A stretch of 64,000 nt of DNA, from NCBI GenBank assembly GCA_947599875.1, contig CANQFV010000006.1:1-64000 (forward strand), given 5' to 3'. The stretch is from an uncultured Oscillospiraceae bacterium (GTDB taxonomy: Bacteria > Bacillota > Clostridia > Oscillospirales > Oscillospiraceae). A program made the translations under genes and the position numbers. This document shows positions 8,241 to 17,500 of the stretch, in pieces (the stretch's first letter is position 1; every line of letters begins with the position of its first letter). The notes beneath the pieces are model-generated. The model was not told the DNA's origin. It was given only the letters and a program-made list of their open reading frames with translations, and did not search any database.

Positions 8241-8269
8241 ATTCTACCACATATCTTTCCATAACGCAA
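8241..8269 (-). promoter_or_regulatory. Candidate promoter of parE
   Basis: On the minus strand, TTGCGT, a 17-bp spacer and TAGAAT, about 38 bp before the parE start. Four and five of six positions match the sigma-A consensus. Confidence 0.6.
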
Positions 8270-8412
8270 GCAAAATCGCCTGGTACGGGACAATTTGCCC
8301 CTCTCTTGCGAAATTCCTTTCCGCCTTACATCATTTCCCACGTTTACCCGCTCACCATCCGGCCATACTACACTCAGACGCGGCCGGCGCTTTCCATTAG
8401 ACCGGTGTCCCT

Positions 8413-8535
8413 TTAGGGCAAAAGAACCCGGAAAAAACGGGTCAGAGCCGGGACGAAAGGTCAAAAGCGCCGGCGAGGCGGGAGATCAAACCCTTGTTCT
8501 GGTGACAAGGCGCATCTCCCCGGCGTCTTTTAATA
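8413..8535 (+). other. GC-rich structured non-coding stretch, possible ncRNA
   Basis: No convincing gene lies between 8204 and 8894. Within it, this stretch folds on paper into nested stems: CCCG/CGGG near 8430, GCCGG/CCGGC spanning about 8450-8475, and a long hairpin CGCCGG ... GGGAGAT ... CCTTGT/ACAAGG ... ATCTCCC ... CGGCG ending in TCTTTTAATAAA. This resembles a structured RNA with its own terminator on the plus strand. No known riboswitch core was recognised and upstream promoter matches are weak. Confidence 0.35.
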
Positions 8536-8555
8536 AACGGAGGGCGTAAAGCCCT

Positions 8556-8749
8556 CCGTTTTCAGGTTATGTTCAAAAGGCCGGAGGCCTCTTGAACATA
8601 ACCTGAAAACGGAAATATGCGAACCCCCGGAGCGAAATTAGAATTTCGCCCCGGGGGTTCTGCTGCCGCGCTGCGCGACCAGTCTGCGGACTGGACACTT
8701 GCGCGGCATAAGGGATTTTTTGCAAGGCACATGTCCTTGCAAAAAATAT
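8556..8749 (-). repeat. Structured intergenic repeat, copy B (inverted)
   Basis: Read on the minus strand it has the same order as the other copies: a 13-bp hairpin ATTTTTTGCAAGG/CCTTGCAAAAAAT, then CCC, the outer stem TGCCGCGC/GCGCGGCA enclosing CCAGTC/GACTGG, GCAG, a locus-specific palindrome of about 18 bp per arm (8618-8662) and a second palindrome with about 22-bp arms (8556-8612). The tip of the first hairpin differs from copies C and D but stays paired. It lies upstream of the response-regulator gene. Confidence 0.8.
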
Positions 8750-8856
8750 TGGAATTGGGGGCGCGGGACGGGAGTCTTCTGTCTTTTGGGGAGGCGGGGC
8801 TTAAAGTTTATGGTTTCTTAAACAATTCCCCTCTTTCCTGTTAAAAGAATTGGGGG

Positions 8857-8862
8857 TATAAT
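8857..8862 (+). promoter_or_regulatory. Candidate -10 box before the two-component genes
   Basis: A perfect TATAAT lies 33 bp before the response-regulator ATG. The matching -35 position (TTTCCT) is poor, so this promoter may need an activator, possibly the response regulator itself. Confidence 0.4.
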
Positions 8863-8894
8863 GGGCGTCAGACAGAGGAAAGGCGGGCTTAAGC

Positions 8895-9590
8895 ATGTAC
8901 AACATCCTTATCTGTGACGACGACCGGGATATTGTAGAGGCACTGAAGATCTATCTCTCCGGGGAGGGCTACGGCATCCTGGAGGCGCACACGGGCCGGG
9001 AAGCGCTGGAGACGGTGGCCGCTCACAACGTGCATCTTGTGCTGATGGACATTATGATGCCGGAGATGGACGGGATCTCCGCCACATCCAGGCTCCGGGA
9101 GGAGTACAACATCCCCATCATCCTTCTGACAGCCAAGGGCGAGGACACGGACAAGGTTCTGGGCCTGAACGTGGGAGCCGACGACTATGTGACAAAGCCC
9201 TTTAACCCGGTGGAGGTCATCGCCCGGGTCAAGAGCCAGCTTCGCCGCTATACCACTCTGGGCGGCATGGAGAAAAGCCCCGATCACATTGTGCTGGGCG
9301 GCGTGGATCTGGACGACGCCGGCAAATCCGTCACGGTGGACGGGGAGCCGGTGAATCTCACCCCCACGGAGTTTGCCATTCTGCGCCTGCTCATGCAGAA
9401 TCCCGGGAAGGTCTTCTCCTCCTCCGCCATCTACTCCCACGTCTCCGGAGGCATGGCCCTGTCGGCGGAATCCTCCGTCGCCGTCCACATCCGGCACATC
9501 CGGGAGAAAATCGAGATCACGCCCTCCGAGCCGCGGTACATCAAGGTGGTCTGGGGCCAGGGATACAAGTTTGAGGGGGAGAAGAAATGA
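8895..9590 (+). CDS. OmpR/VanR-type response regulator
   Basis: 231 aa. The N-terminal receiver domain (1-115) has the acidic pocket D8-D9-D10, the phospho-acceptor Asp52 in LVLMDIMMPEMDG, Thr79 and Lys101 (VTKPF). The C-terminal winged-helix DNA-binding domain (about 130-229) includes LTPTEFAILRLLMQNPGKVFS and RYIKVVWGQGYKFEG. The sequence resembles VanR-like regulators. Its stop overlaps the histidine kinase start (ATGA), so the pair is co-translated. The signal sensed is unknown; the downstream peptidase gene is a candidate target. Confidence 0.95.
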   Translation: MYNILICDDDRDIVEALKIYLSGEGYGILEAHTGREALETVAAHNVHLVLMDIMMPEMDGISATSRLREEYNIPIILLTAKGEDTDKVLGLNVGADDYVTKPFNPVEVIARVKSQLRRYTTLGGMEKSPDHIVLGGVDLDDAGKSVTVDGEPVNLTPTEFAILRLLMQNPGKVFSSSAIYSHVSGGMALSAESSVAVHIRHIREKIEITPSEPRYIKVVWGQGYKFEGEKK

Positions 9591-11242
9591 AAAAGGTGGC
9601 CTATTCCTTCCCCACAAAGGCTCTGTCGGTGTTCCTGCTGACGCTGGACACCCTCTTCACGTCCTTCTTCGGCGCCATCGCCTCCTTTGCCTACAACTTC
9701 GGCTTCTACCGCCTGCCGGAGAGCATCACAAGCTATTCCCAGGCCCTGGAGTATCTCAAGGATCACACCTGGATCTCGGAGTATCAGTATGACTACCTCT
9801 CCGACCCCTTTCTCGCCGGGCGCGACATCTGCGAGTTTGCCTTTCTGAACCGCATGGGCGCCATCGCCCTGGCGGCGGTGGGGCTGGTGGTTTTTATCGC
9901 GCTCTTCGTCTACCTCATGGCCGCCGCCGGGCGGCGCGGGGACCGGGAGGGCATCGTCTTAAGCCCGATGGACAAGATCCCCTTCGACATCACCCTGTTT
10001 GTGGCCGTGACACCCATCTTCCTTATTTTCGACTTTCTGCAGTACATCGGCGGGGAGCTGACCTTCATACTGGGGGCGGCGGTGATCGGCATCACCCTCA
10101 TCGCTCTGATCATCCTCTACCTGCTCTACACCTTCTCTGCCCGGATCAAGGCCGGCGGGTGGTGGAAAAACACCGTCACCTTTATGCTCCTGCGGTTTTT
10201 CTGGCGCTGTCTGCGGGCGGCGGGACAGTTCCTGCTGCGGCTTTTCCGGGCCATCCCCGCGGTGTGGCGGGTGACTCTCGTGGTGGCGGGCTACCTCCTG
10301 GTTTTCCTGTGCATACTCAGCGCCTCATACTGGGTCTTTGACGATATGCTGAATTTCCTCTTCCTTCTCCTGTTTCTGGCGGCCGCCGCCGCGGTGATCC
10401 TGGGGGCGGCGCAGATGCGCTCCCTCCACAGGGCCGCCCGGGAGCTGGCCTCCGGGAATCTGGACTACAAGGTGGACACAAGGCGCCTCTTCTTCGACTT
10501 CAAGCGCCACGCGGAGAACCTCAACTCCATCGGCGACGGCCTCAGCGCTGCGGTGGATCAGCGGATGCGTTCGGAGCGGCTGAAAACGGAGCTGATCACC
10601 AACGTATCCCACGACATAAAAACGCCTCTCACGAGTATTGTAAACTATGTGGACCTCCTGCAAAAGGAACACACCCCCCAGCAGGAGCAGCAGTATCTGG
10701 ATGTCTTAAAGCGCCAGTCGGAGAAGCTCCGGCGTCTCACCGTGGATCTGGTGGAGGCCAGCAAGGCCAGCACCGGGAACCTGCCCACGGAGCTGGCGCC
10801 CACCAACACCGAGGAGCTGATCAACCAGGCCGTGGCGGAGTACGCCGACCGGTTTGCCGCCGGCGGTCTGGAGCCGGTGGTCACCCTGCCGGAGAAGACC
10901 GTCACCGTCCTGGCCGACGGCCGGCATCTCTGGCGGGTGCTGGACAATCTCTTCAACAACACGGTGAAATACGCCCAACCCGGCACCCGGGTCTATATCG
11001 ACGTCCGGCGCATGGACGGCATGGCCCTCCTGTCCGTGAAGAACATCTCCCGGGACAGGCTGAACGTCTCCGCCGACGAGCTGATCGAGCGCTTCGTCCG
11101 TGGGGACGAGAGCCGCCACACGGAGGGTTCCGGCCTGGGCCTCTCCATCGCCAGGAGCCTTACGGAGCTGATGGGCGGAACCTTTGATATCTCCGTTGAC
11201 GGGGATCTGTTCAAGGCCCAGATCCGGCTGAAGCTTTTATAA
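9587..11242 (+). CDS. Membrane sensor histidine kinase
   Basis: 551 aa. The N-terminal half has one membrane segment near 12-38, an extracytoplasmic stretch of about 50 residues, then several further segments (about 88-112, 133-190 and 225-285), more than the usual two. A HAMP-like region follows. The HisKA box is LITNVSHDIKTPLTSIVNYV with phospho-His342. The HATPase domain shows LFNNTVKYA (N box) and EGSGLGLSIARSL (G2 box). The DIKTPL spelling of the H box and the partner regulator point to the VanS/SasA-like class of Firmicutes. It pairs with the regulator at 8895-9590. Confidence 0.94.
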   Translation: MKKVAYSFPTKALSVFLLTLDTLFTSFFGAIASFAYNFGFYRLPESITSYSQALEYLKDHTWISEYQYDYLSDPFLAGRDICEFAFLNRMGAIALAAVGLVVFIALFVYLMAAAGRRGDREGIVLSPMDKIPFDITLFVAVTPIFLIFDFLQYIGGELTFILGAAVIGITLIALIILYLLYTFSARIKAGGWWKNTVTFMLLRFFWRCLRAAGQFLLRLFRAIPAVWRVTLVVAGYLLVFLCILSASYWVFDDMLNFLFLLLFLAAAAAVILGAAQMRSLHRAARELASGNLDYKVDTRRLFFDFKRHAENLNSIGDGLSAAVDQRMRSERLKTELITNVSHDIKTPLTSIVNYVDLLQKEHTPQQEQQYLDVLKRQSEKLRRLTVDLVEASKASTGNLPTELAPTNTEELINQAVAEYADRFAAGGLEPVVTLPEKTVTVLADGRHLWRVLDNLFNNTVKYAQPGTRVYIDVRRMDGMALLSVKNISRDRLNVSADELIERFVRGDESRHTEGSGLGLSIARSLTELMGGTFDISVDGDLFKAQIRLKLL

Positions 11243-11279
11243 AACCGGGCAGACGGTCTTTTTGTGGAAAGGAGCTGCC

Positions 11280-12044
11280 ATGACAAAGGGAAAAAAGCGT
11301 GTTCCCATTTTTCTGATCACCGTTCTCCTGCTGATCGCCCTGGTCATCGCCGTGTTCACGGCGGCGGGGGGCCGGGAGGGCGTCAAGCGCATCCTGAACC
11401 GGCTGCGGTACGCCCCCGCCCCCCAGGTGGGGGAGGAGGCCATCCAGGAGGCCTTTTTGGAGCTTTCCCAGAAGAACCCGGAGGCCGCGGACTACATCTC
11501 CGCCTACAAGGGGATCACCGACTACGACCTGGAGCTGGACCTGTCCGGGGAGCTTACCGCCGGGGAGATCCCCTACCTTGTGCAGTGGGACGGCCGCTGG
11601 GGGTACTGCCTGTACGGCTCCGGCCTCATCGGCTGGACGGGCTGCGGTCCCACGGCCCTGAGCATGGTGGCGATGGGCCTCACCGGCAACGGAAAGCTGA
11701 CCCCGGCGTACATAGCGGATTTCGCCATCCGGGAGGGGTACTGCGTCCCCGGCAACGGCACGGCGTGGCTCCTCTTCTCCCAGGGGGCGGAGAAGCTGGG
11801 CCTCCACGCCAAGGAGATCCCCCTCTGGGAGGCGTCCATGCGCCAGGAGTTGGAGGCCGGGCGGCCCATCATCTGCATCATGCGCAAGGGCCACTTCACG
11901 GAGGCCGGCCACTACATCGTCCTGACGGGCTGTGACGGCGAAGGCTTCCAGGTGTACGACCCCTTCCGCCCCTCCAACTGCAAGACCTGGGCCTACGACA
12001 CCATCAAGGACGAGATCAGCAACATCTGGTCATATTCCACCTGA
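11280..12044 (+). CDS. Membrane-anchored C39-like cysteine peptidase
   Basis: 254 aa from the ATG at 11280, chosen for its GGAAAGGAG ribosome site. A single membrane segment (about 8-28) anchors it with the bulk outside. The C-terminal domain (about 95-254) resembles Peptidase_C39_2: GWTGCGPTALSMV with Cys122, AGHYIVLTG with His211 and VYDPF with Asp227 form a plausible triad. It lies 37 bp after the kinase gene in the same direction, so it is probably in the same operon. The substrate is unknown; it is not next to a bacteriocin transporter, so a leader-peptidase role is not supported. Confidence 0.8.
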   Translation: MTKGKKRVPIFLITVLLLIALVIAVFTAAGGREGVKRILNRLRYAPAPQVGEEAIQEAFLELSQKNPEAADYISAYKGITDYDLELDLSGELTAGEIPYLVQWDGRWGYCLYGSGLIGWTGCGPTALSMVAMGLTGNGKLTPAYIADFAIREGYCVPGNGTAWLLFSQGAEKLGLHAKEIPLWEASMRQELEAGRPIICIMRKGHFTEAGHYIVLTGCDGEGFQVYDPFRPSNCKTWAYDTIKDEISNIWSYST

Positions 12045-12095
12045 CAAAAATTCCCCCCAAACCCACAGGGCTTTTCCAGCAAAGAGAAACGTGCA

Positions 12096-12131
12096 AAAAA
12101 ACTCTGAATTTTCCAAAATTCAGAGTTTTTT
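12096..12131 (+). terminator. Terminator after the C39-like gene
   Basis: 17-bp perfect stem AAAAAACTCTGAATTTT/AAAATTCAGAGTTTTTT with a CC loop, 52 bp after the stop codon. It is symmetrical and could act in both directions. Confidence 0.85.
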
Positions 12132-12183
12132 CCTGCTTCCCGGTAACGCACAACGCCGCCCCTCCCCCTCCCCCCATTTCAAA

Positions 12184-12321
12184 TTTTTTTTGCGGGGCTT
12201 TGCCTCGCAAAAAATCCCTCTTGCCGCGCAAGTGACCAGTCCGCAGACTGGTCGCGCAGCGCGGCAGCAGGAAAGGGCCACCCGAATTCCGCAGAATTCG
12301 AGTGGCCCTTTCCGCACGCAT
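12184..12321 (+). repeat. Structured intergenic repeat, copy C
   Basis: Hairpin TTTTTTGCGGGGC/GCCTCGCAAAAAA, then TCCCTC, outer stem TTGCCGCGC/GCGCGGCAG enclosing CCAGTC/GACTGG, CAGG, a locus-specific palindrome around CGCA (AAAGGGCCACCCGAATTC and its complement with small mismatches) and the shared tail TTTCCGCACGCAT. It lies between two convergent genes. The core is nearly identical to copy D at 58244. Confidence 0.85.
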
Positions 12322-12331
12322 CCCCTTGGCA

Positions 12332-12351
12332 TTGAAAGGCCGCAGGGGTTT
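12332..12351 (+). repeat. Inverted partner of the tandem repeat
   Basis: A 20-bp perfect inverted match to unit 3 of the tandem array at 12394-12476, so this segment can pair with that unit across the gap. On the minus strand it could form the terminator of the pectate-lyase gene. Confidence 0.6.
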
Positions 12352-12393
12352 AGCGTCAGGGTAGAAAAGGCGCTGAAAACTCCCGCGTCAGAA

Positions 12394-12476
12394 AACCCTG
12401 TGGCCTTTCAAGCCAGTTTAAACCCCTGTGGCCGTTCAAGCCGGCTTAAACCCCTGCGGCCTTTCAAGCCAGTTTA
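12394..12476 (+). repeat. Three tandem 27-28 bp repeats overlapping a stop codon
   Basis: Units at 12394-12420, 12421-12448 and 12449-12476 follow the pattern AACCCCTGyGGCCkTTCAAGCC plus rGyTTA. The last unit runs into the stop codon of the gene read on the minus strand. The units have no spacers, so this is not a CRISPR array. Confidence 0.85.
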
Positions 12477-14513
12477 GTTGAAGCGGTTCGTCTTATCCGC
12501 GTCCCCGGTCACGGAGTCCTTCCATATGCTGGGGGCCGTGCGGATGGAGATATTGGAGCGGTACACCCCCCTGGGGCGGCTGATGGGGTTATCCCGGATG
12601 ATGAAATTCTGCTGCTCGTTGTCCACGGACACGCATCCGGTGAGGCGCAGGGCGCCGGGGTTGAAGTTGTCGGAGAAGCCCGCCATCGCGTTTTTAAAGG
12701 CCACGCAGTTCTCCACAACGTGTCCCACGGGCATCCCCTCGCCCCCCAACTTGAAGCCGTTTCCGCCGCCTCCGCCCAGGATCACATGATCCGGGTCATC
12801 CGGATCCACCCAGATCCCGTTGTTGTACGCCACGCAGTTGCGCAGCGTCACCGGGGCGTTGGGTCCCTTCTCCACCTTGTTGTAGAGGTCAAAGCCGTCG
12901 TCCACGTTGCCGTGGGAGATGCACCCCTCAAACACGTTCCCCGGCCCCACGCCCAGCTTGGGGGCGAAGCCGTCGGCGTTCATGTTCCGCTTGTCCCGGT
13001 TGCCGTAGGACAGGCAGTCCTTGATCAGGTTGTAGCAGGGCCAGGCAAACTGGAACCCGTCGGGCGTGCCGTTGCCCAGGAGAAGCCCCGTCTCGTCGCA
13101 GTGGTGGAATTCGCACCGCTCCACCACGTTGAAGCTCCCCATGAGGTCGGAGCGCTTGCCCATGAACTCCAGGCCGTAGATGTGCCAGAAATTGGCGGTA
13201 GAGGTGAGGCACGCATCCCGGAACAGCACCTTGGCCCCGGGGGCGGGCATGACCGTCTTCACCGCGTCCAGCGCGCCGGAGTGTTCCGGCCCTAAGAGGA
13301 GCTTTTCGGTGTACACCCCGTCCAGCAGGTACACCGTGCCCCCCTGCCCCACTCTGGCCAGGGCCGCCGTCAGGCTCAGGGGCGACTGGGCTGTGCCCTG
13401 GGCGTCCTCCGTGCCCTGGGGGGAGGCGTAGACCTCGTCCGTCCTGAATTCGCAGGGCAGATAGGTGACGGTGAAGGTCTCCGTCAGGCTGCCGGAGGGG
13501 AAGTCGTACACGCACTTGAGGACGTTGTCCCCCTCCAGGAGCTTCAGATTCATATTGGCCGGGTGCCGGTCAAGAAGCTCCACCGTCCCCAGATCCTCCC
13601 CGTCGCGGCTGACGTACACAAGGCCGCTCTTGTTGCCGTGGAAGGTGAGGATATAGTCCGGCGTGGAGCATCTGGTCCCGGAGCGGAGGAACAGCTTGGG
13701 CGTCACGTTGTGGTTGGCCGGCCGCCAAAGCTCCGGGAGAACCTGCGGGGGCGTGTAGTCGGTGATCTCCAGCTCCACATCCTCAAACTGCGCCTGGGCG
13801 TTGCGGGAGGCGAAAAAGCCCACATACAGGTTGTCCGGATCCATCTGCTGGAGGAGATTCACGCCGGCCCCATCGGGGTAGACCGGCTCCCCCAGGGCGC
13901 CGTCCGCCGTCTCCACCCGGGCGTAGAAGCCACGCTGGTCACGTCCCAGCTCCATCAGAACCCCGTCCCCGCCGGTTTTCACGGGCAGGGCCTGGGGGAT
14001 CGGGCGCTGCGTCAGCTCCACGCCCACCAGGTCGTGGATGTTGGCCACACCGCGGCGGCACACCACCTCCGGCAGGTTCTCCTGCCGGTTCCCCGCCAGG
14101 ACACCCACAAAGACCATATTGGAGGGGGCCGGAAGCTCCTGGAAGGCGGGGTCAAAGGGATCCCGCCGGGGGAGGCCAAGGCTGTCCCTGGCCATAATGC
14201 CGAAGCCGCACTGCTGGGGGGAGTCCTCCGTCCCCAGGCGGCCGTAATTCACCGCCTTCACCCTGGCCCGAAGGCGGAAGCTCTGCTTATCCGGATCCAG
14301 ACGGGTGTAGAAGTAGGCGATGCCGTCGTGCCCGCCGGCGATCTTGCCGCCCCGGCTCTCCACCGTGACGGAGCCGTCGTCGTTGACCCAGCCGCCGTTG
14401 ACGCCCACCTTGTGGCTGTACTCCGGCAGCTTCACCGTGGACGTGAGGTTCAGATCCGTGGACTGCCCGAAGGCCCGGGACTGCCACGCCGAGAAATCAA
14501 AGGGAGCTGACAT
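12474..14513 (-). CDS. Pectate lyase-like protein (polysaccharide lyase family 9 type)
   Basis: 679 aa from the ATG at 14513, chosen because AGGAGGT lies just upstream; the open frame extends further without a ribosome site. Residues about 1-240 look like a beta-sandwich (laminin-G/DUF1349-like). Residues about 310-679 form a right-handed parallel beta-helix with motifs typical of family 9 lyases: NVVERCEFHHCDETGLLLGN, NMNADGFAPKLGVGPGN and HGNVDDGFDLYNKVEKG. The Asp/Asn-rich turns match the calcium site and catalytic region of that family. No signal peptide is visible, which is unusual for a polysaccharide lyase, so it may act on imported oligosaccharides. It stands alone, without transporter or other carbohydrate genes. 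Confidence 0.82.
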   Translation of the reverse strand: MSAPFDFSAWQSRAFGQSTDLNLTSTVKLPEYSHKVGVNGGWVNDDGSVTVESRGGKIAGGHDGIAYFYTRLDPDKQSFRLRARVKAVNYGRLGTEDSPQQCGFGIMARDSLGLPRRDPFDPAFQELPAPSNMVFVGVLAGNRQENLPEVVCRRGVANIHDLVGVELTQRPIPQALPVKTGGDGVLMELGRDQRGFYARVETADGALGEPVYPDGAGVNLLQQMDPDNLYVGFFASRNAQAQFEDVELEITDYTPPQVLPELWRPANHNVTPKLFLRSGTRCSTPDYILTFHGNKSGLVYVSRDGEDLGTVELLDRHPANMNLKLLEGDNVLKCVYDFPSGSLTETFTVTYLPCEFRTDEVYASPQGTEDAQGTAQSPLSLTAALARVGQGGTVYLLDGVYTEKLLLGPEHSGALDAVKTVMPAPGAKVLFRDACLTSTANFWHIYGLEFMGKRSDLMGSFNVVERCEFHHCDETGLLLGNGTPDGFQFAWPCYNLIKDCLSYGNRDKRNMNADGFAPKLGVGPGNVFEGCISHGNVDDGFDLYNKVEKGPNAPVTLRNCVAYNNGIWVDPDDPDHVILGGGGGNGFKLGGEGMPVGHVVENCVAFKNAMAGFSDNFNPGALRLTGCVSVDNEQQNFIIRDNPISRPRGVYRSNISIRTAPSIWKDSVTGDADKTNRFN

Positions 14514-14584
14514 AGGGATACCTCCTGACCATTTTTTCGCCGTGTCCCGGCGGAGGCGTCTGTCCCCCGGCCGGCGGCGTTCTT

Positions 14585-17500
14585 TCACTTTATGACTACG
14601 TTCTCCTCCCCCACCATCTCCTGAAGCTCCTGCACCAGGGCCGGGTGGATGAGGCATTTGGCCCCCACGCGGCGGCGGGTGTCCTCAAAAAAGACCACCA
14701 GCTGCTGTTCGCCGGGGAACATGGTGAGGATCAGCTTGATCCGGTTGAATTCCGGGGAATCCTGGCTCTTCAGCTTCACATAGAGCCTGCTGCTCTCCGC
14801 CCTGGTCTCCGGCTGGGTGCGCACGTCCGTCAGGGGCCGCAGAAGGTTCACCACGATCTGGGGGTCCTTCTCGTCCCGGATGGAGAGACGGCCCTTTACC
14901 GTCACAAGCTCCCCCTCCCGCAGGTAGATGCCCGCCGTGTCCAGCGTCCGCTGGAAGACCAGCATCTCCACGCTGCCCGTGCCGTCGTCCAGGGTGACGT
15001 AGGCCATCATTCCCCCGTTTTTCGTGGATTTCATCCGCACGGCGGAGATGACGCCGGCCACGGTGATGTCCTGGTCGTCGTAGTAGCGGTGTTCCTCCCG
15101 CTCCTCCTGGTGATCGGCCAAAATGCCGCCGATGGACACGGCCCCCAGGTTCCTGGCGGTATTCCTGTACCCGTCCATCGGGTGGCCGGACAGGTACAGG
15201 CCCGTGACCTCCCGCTCCATCGCCATCAGCTCCTGGGAGCTGTACTCCTCCACATCCGGCAGGGGGATGGAGGAGGCATGCTCCTCCTGCTGCGTCCCGG
15301 CGCCGAAGAGGTCCATCTGTCCCTCCACGTTCTTCCGGCGCATCTCCGCCACGGCGTCCAGGGTCTGCCCCACGGTCTCCATAAGCTGGCGGCGCTTCAC
15401 CCCCAGGGAGTCAAAGGCCCCGGCCTTGATCAGACTCTCCACGGCCCGGCGGTTCAGATCCGCGCCGAACATCCTCTCGCAGAAGTCGTGGAAGGAGGTG
15501 AAAAATCCGCCCTGCCGCCGTTCCTCCATCACGTTCTCAATAAACTTGGAGCCGATGTTCTTCACGGCCACAAGCCCGTAGCGGATATTCTCCCCCTCCA
15601 CGGTGAAGCGGTTGTCGGAGTGGTTGATATCCGGGGGCAGGAGCCGGATGCCCATGTCCTGGCACTCGGCGGTGTACTCCGCCACCTTCTCGGCGTAGCC
15701 CAGGACGGAACTCATCAGCGCCGCCATATACTGGCGGGGGTAGTGGCACTTGAGGTAAGCCGTCTCATAGGCCACAATGGCGTAGCACACGGCGTGGGCC
15801 TTGTTAAAGGCGTAGTTGGCAAAATCCGTGATCTCGTCGTAGATGGACCCCGCCACGTCCGCGGGGACGCCGTTTTTCACACACCCGGCGATTTTCCGGC
15901 TCCCGTCGCCGTAGATAAAGGTTTCCCGCTCCTTCTGGATCTCCGCCATCTTCTTTTTGGACATGGCCCGGCGGATCATGTCGGCCTGTCCCAGGGAGAA
16001 CCCTGCCAGACGCCGGAAGATCTCGATGACCTGCTCCTGATAGACGATGCACCCGTAGGTCACGTTCAGGATCGGCTCCAGCAGGGGGTGCTTGTAGCGG
16101 ATCTTGTCCGGGTTGGCGCTGGCCTCCAGAAACCGGGGGATGGAGTCCATCGGCCCCGGGCGGTACAGGGCGATAACGGCGGTGATGTCCTCGATGCTCT
16201 TGGCCTTCATGCCCACGCAGACCCCGGTCATCCCCGTACTCTCCAGCTGGAAGACCCCGGAGGTCTTCCCCGCCGCCAGCATGTCATAGGTCTCCCTGTC
16301 GTCGTCGGGGATCTTGGAGATGTCAAAGTCCGGGATCTGCCTGCGGATGTCCAGCACCGCGTCGTTGATGACGGTGAGGTTCCGGAGACCCAGAAAGTCC
16401 ATTTTGAGCAGGCCCAGCTCCTCAATGGTGGTCATGGTGTACTGGGTGGCGATGGTGTTGTCCTTTTTGGAGAGGGCCAGGGGCACATAGGTGTGTACCG
16501 GGTCCCGGGTGATCACCACCCCCGCGGCGTGGGTGCCGGAGTCCTTGGGCATGTCCTCGATGGCCAGGGCCGTCTCGATGACCCTGCGGCACCGGTCGTC
16601 GCCGTCCATCTTGTCCCGCAGCTGCTTGGAGGTGCGTATGGCGTCGTTCAGGGTGATCTTAAAGTCGTTGGGAATGGCCTTGGCCAGCTCGTTCTCCTCG
16701 GCGAAGGTGAGGCCCAGGGCCTTGGACACGCTGCGGACCGCGTTCTTGGCCTTCAGGGTGTTGAAGGTGATGATCTGAGCCACCCGGTCTGCGCCGTACT
16801 TGCGCTTGACGTACTCCACCACCTCGCCCCGGCGGCGCTCGCAGAAGTCCATGTCGATATCGGGCATGGAGACGCGCTCGGGGTTTAAAAACCGCTCAAA
16901 ATAGAGGCTGTATTTGATGGGATCCACGTCCGTGATGTGCAGGCAGTAGCTGACCACGCTCCCCGCGGCGCTGCCCCTCCCCGGCCCCACGGGGATGCCG
17001 CTCCTCTTGGCGAACATCACAAAATCCTGGACGATCAGGAAGTAGTCGGTAAAGCCCATGCGGTCGATCATGTCAAGCTCATACCGCAGCTGCTTTTCCA
17101 CCTCCGGCCTGTCGCCGTAGCGCTCCTGAAAGCCCTGCCGGCACAGCTTTTCCAGATATTCCTTGGAGGTGTACCCCTCCGGCACGTCAAATTTCGGCAG
17201 GTGGTAGTGGCCGAACTCAAACTCCAGATCACAGGCGTCCGCAATGACCTGGGTGTTGTCCGCCGCCTCCGGCACGTCCGGGAACAGGGCGCGCATCTCC
17301 TCCTCGGATTTGAGGTACAGCCCGTCGGCGTTGAATTTCATCCGGTTGGGGTCGTCCACGGTCTTCCCCGTCTGGATGCACATCAGAACATCCTGGGCGT
17401 AGGCGTCCTCCCGCCGCAGATAATGGACATCGTTTGTCAGCACCAGGGGGATCCCCGTCTCCCGGGAGATGCGCCGAAGCCCCTGGGCGGCGGTGCGCTC

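Noticed and set aside
8270..8560. Region compared with known riboswitches (SAM, TPP, cobalamin, c-di-GMP, c-di-AMP, ZTP, guanidine, THF) and with 6S and SRP RNA
   Set aside because: No core motif of these families was found by eye. It is recorded only as an unassigned structured stretch.
8617..8844. 75-codon frame over repeat copy B
   Set aside because: It is made of the hairpins of the structured repeat and has no ribosome site or recognisable protein features.
12394..12476. Tandem repeats considered as a CRISPR array
   Set aside because: Units are directly adjacent with no spacers, and no cas genes are in the window.
11932..12477. Plus-strand frame running from the C39-like gene through the terminator and repeat
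   Set aside because: It crosses a terminator and the repeat element, has no ribosome site and no family motifs.
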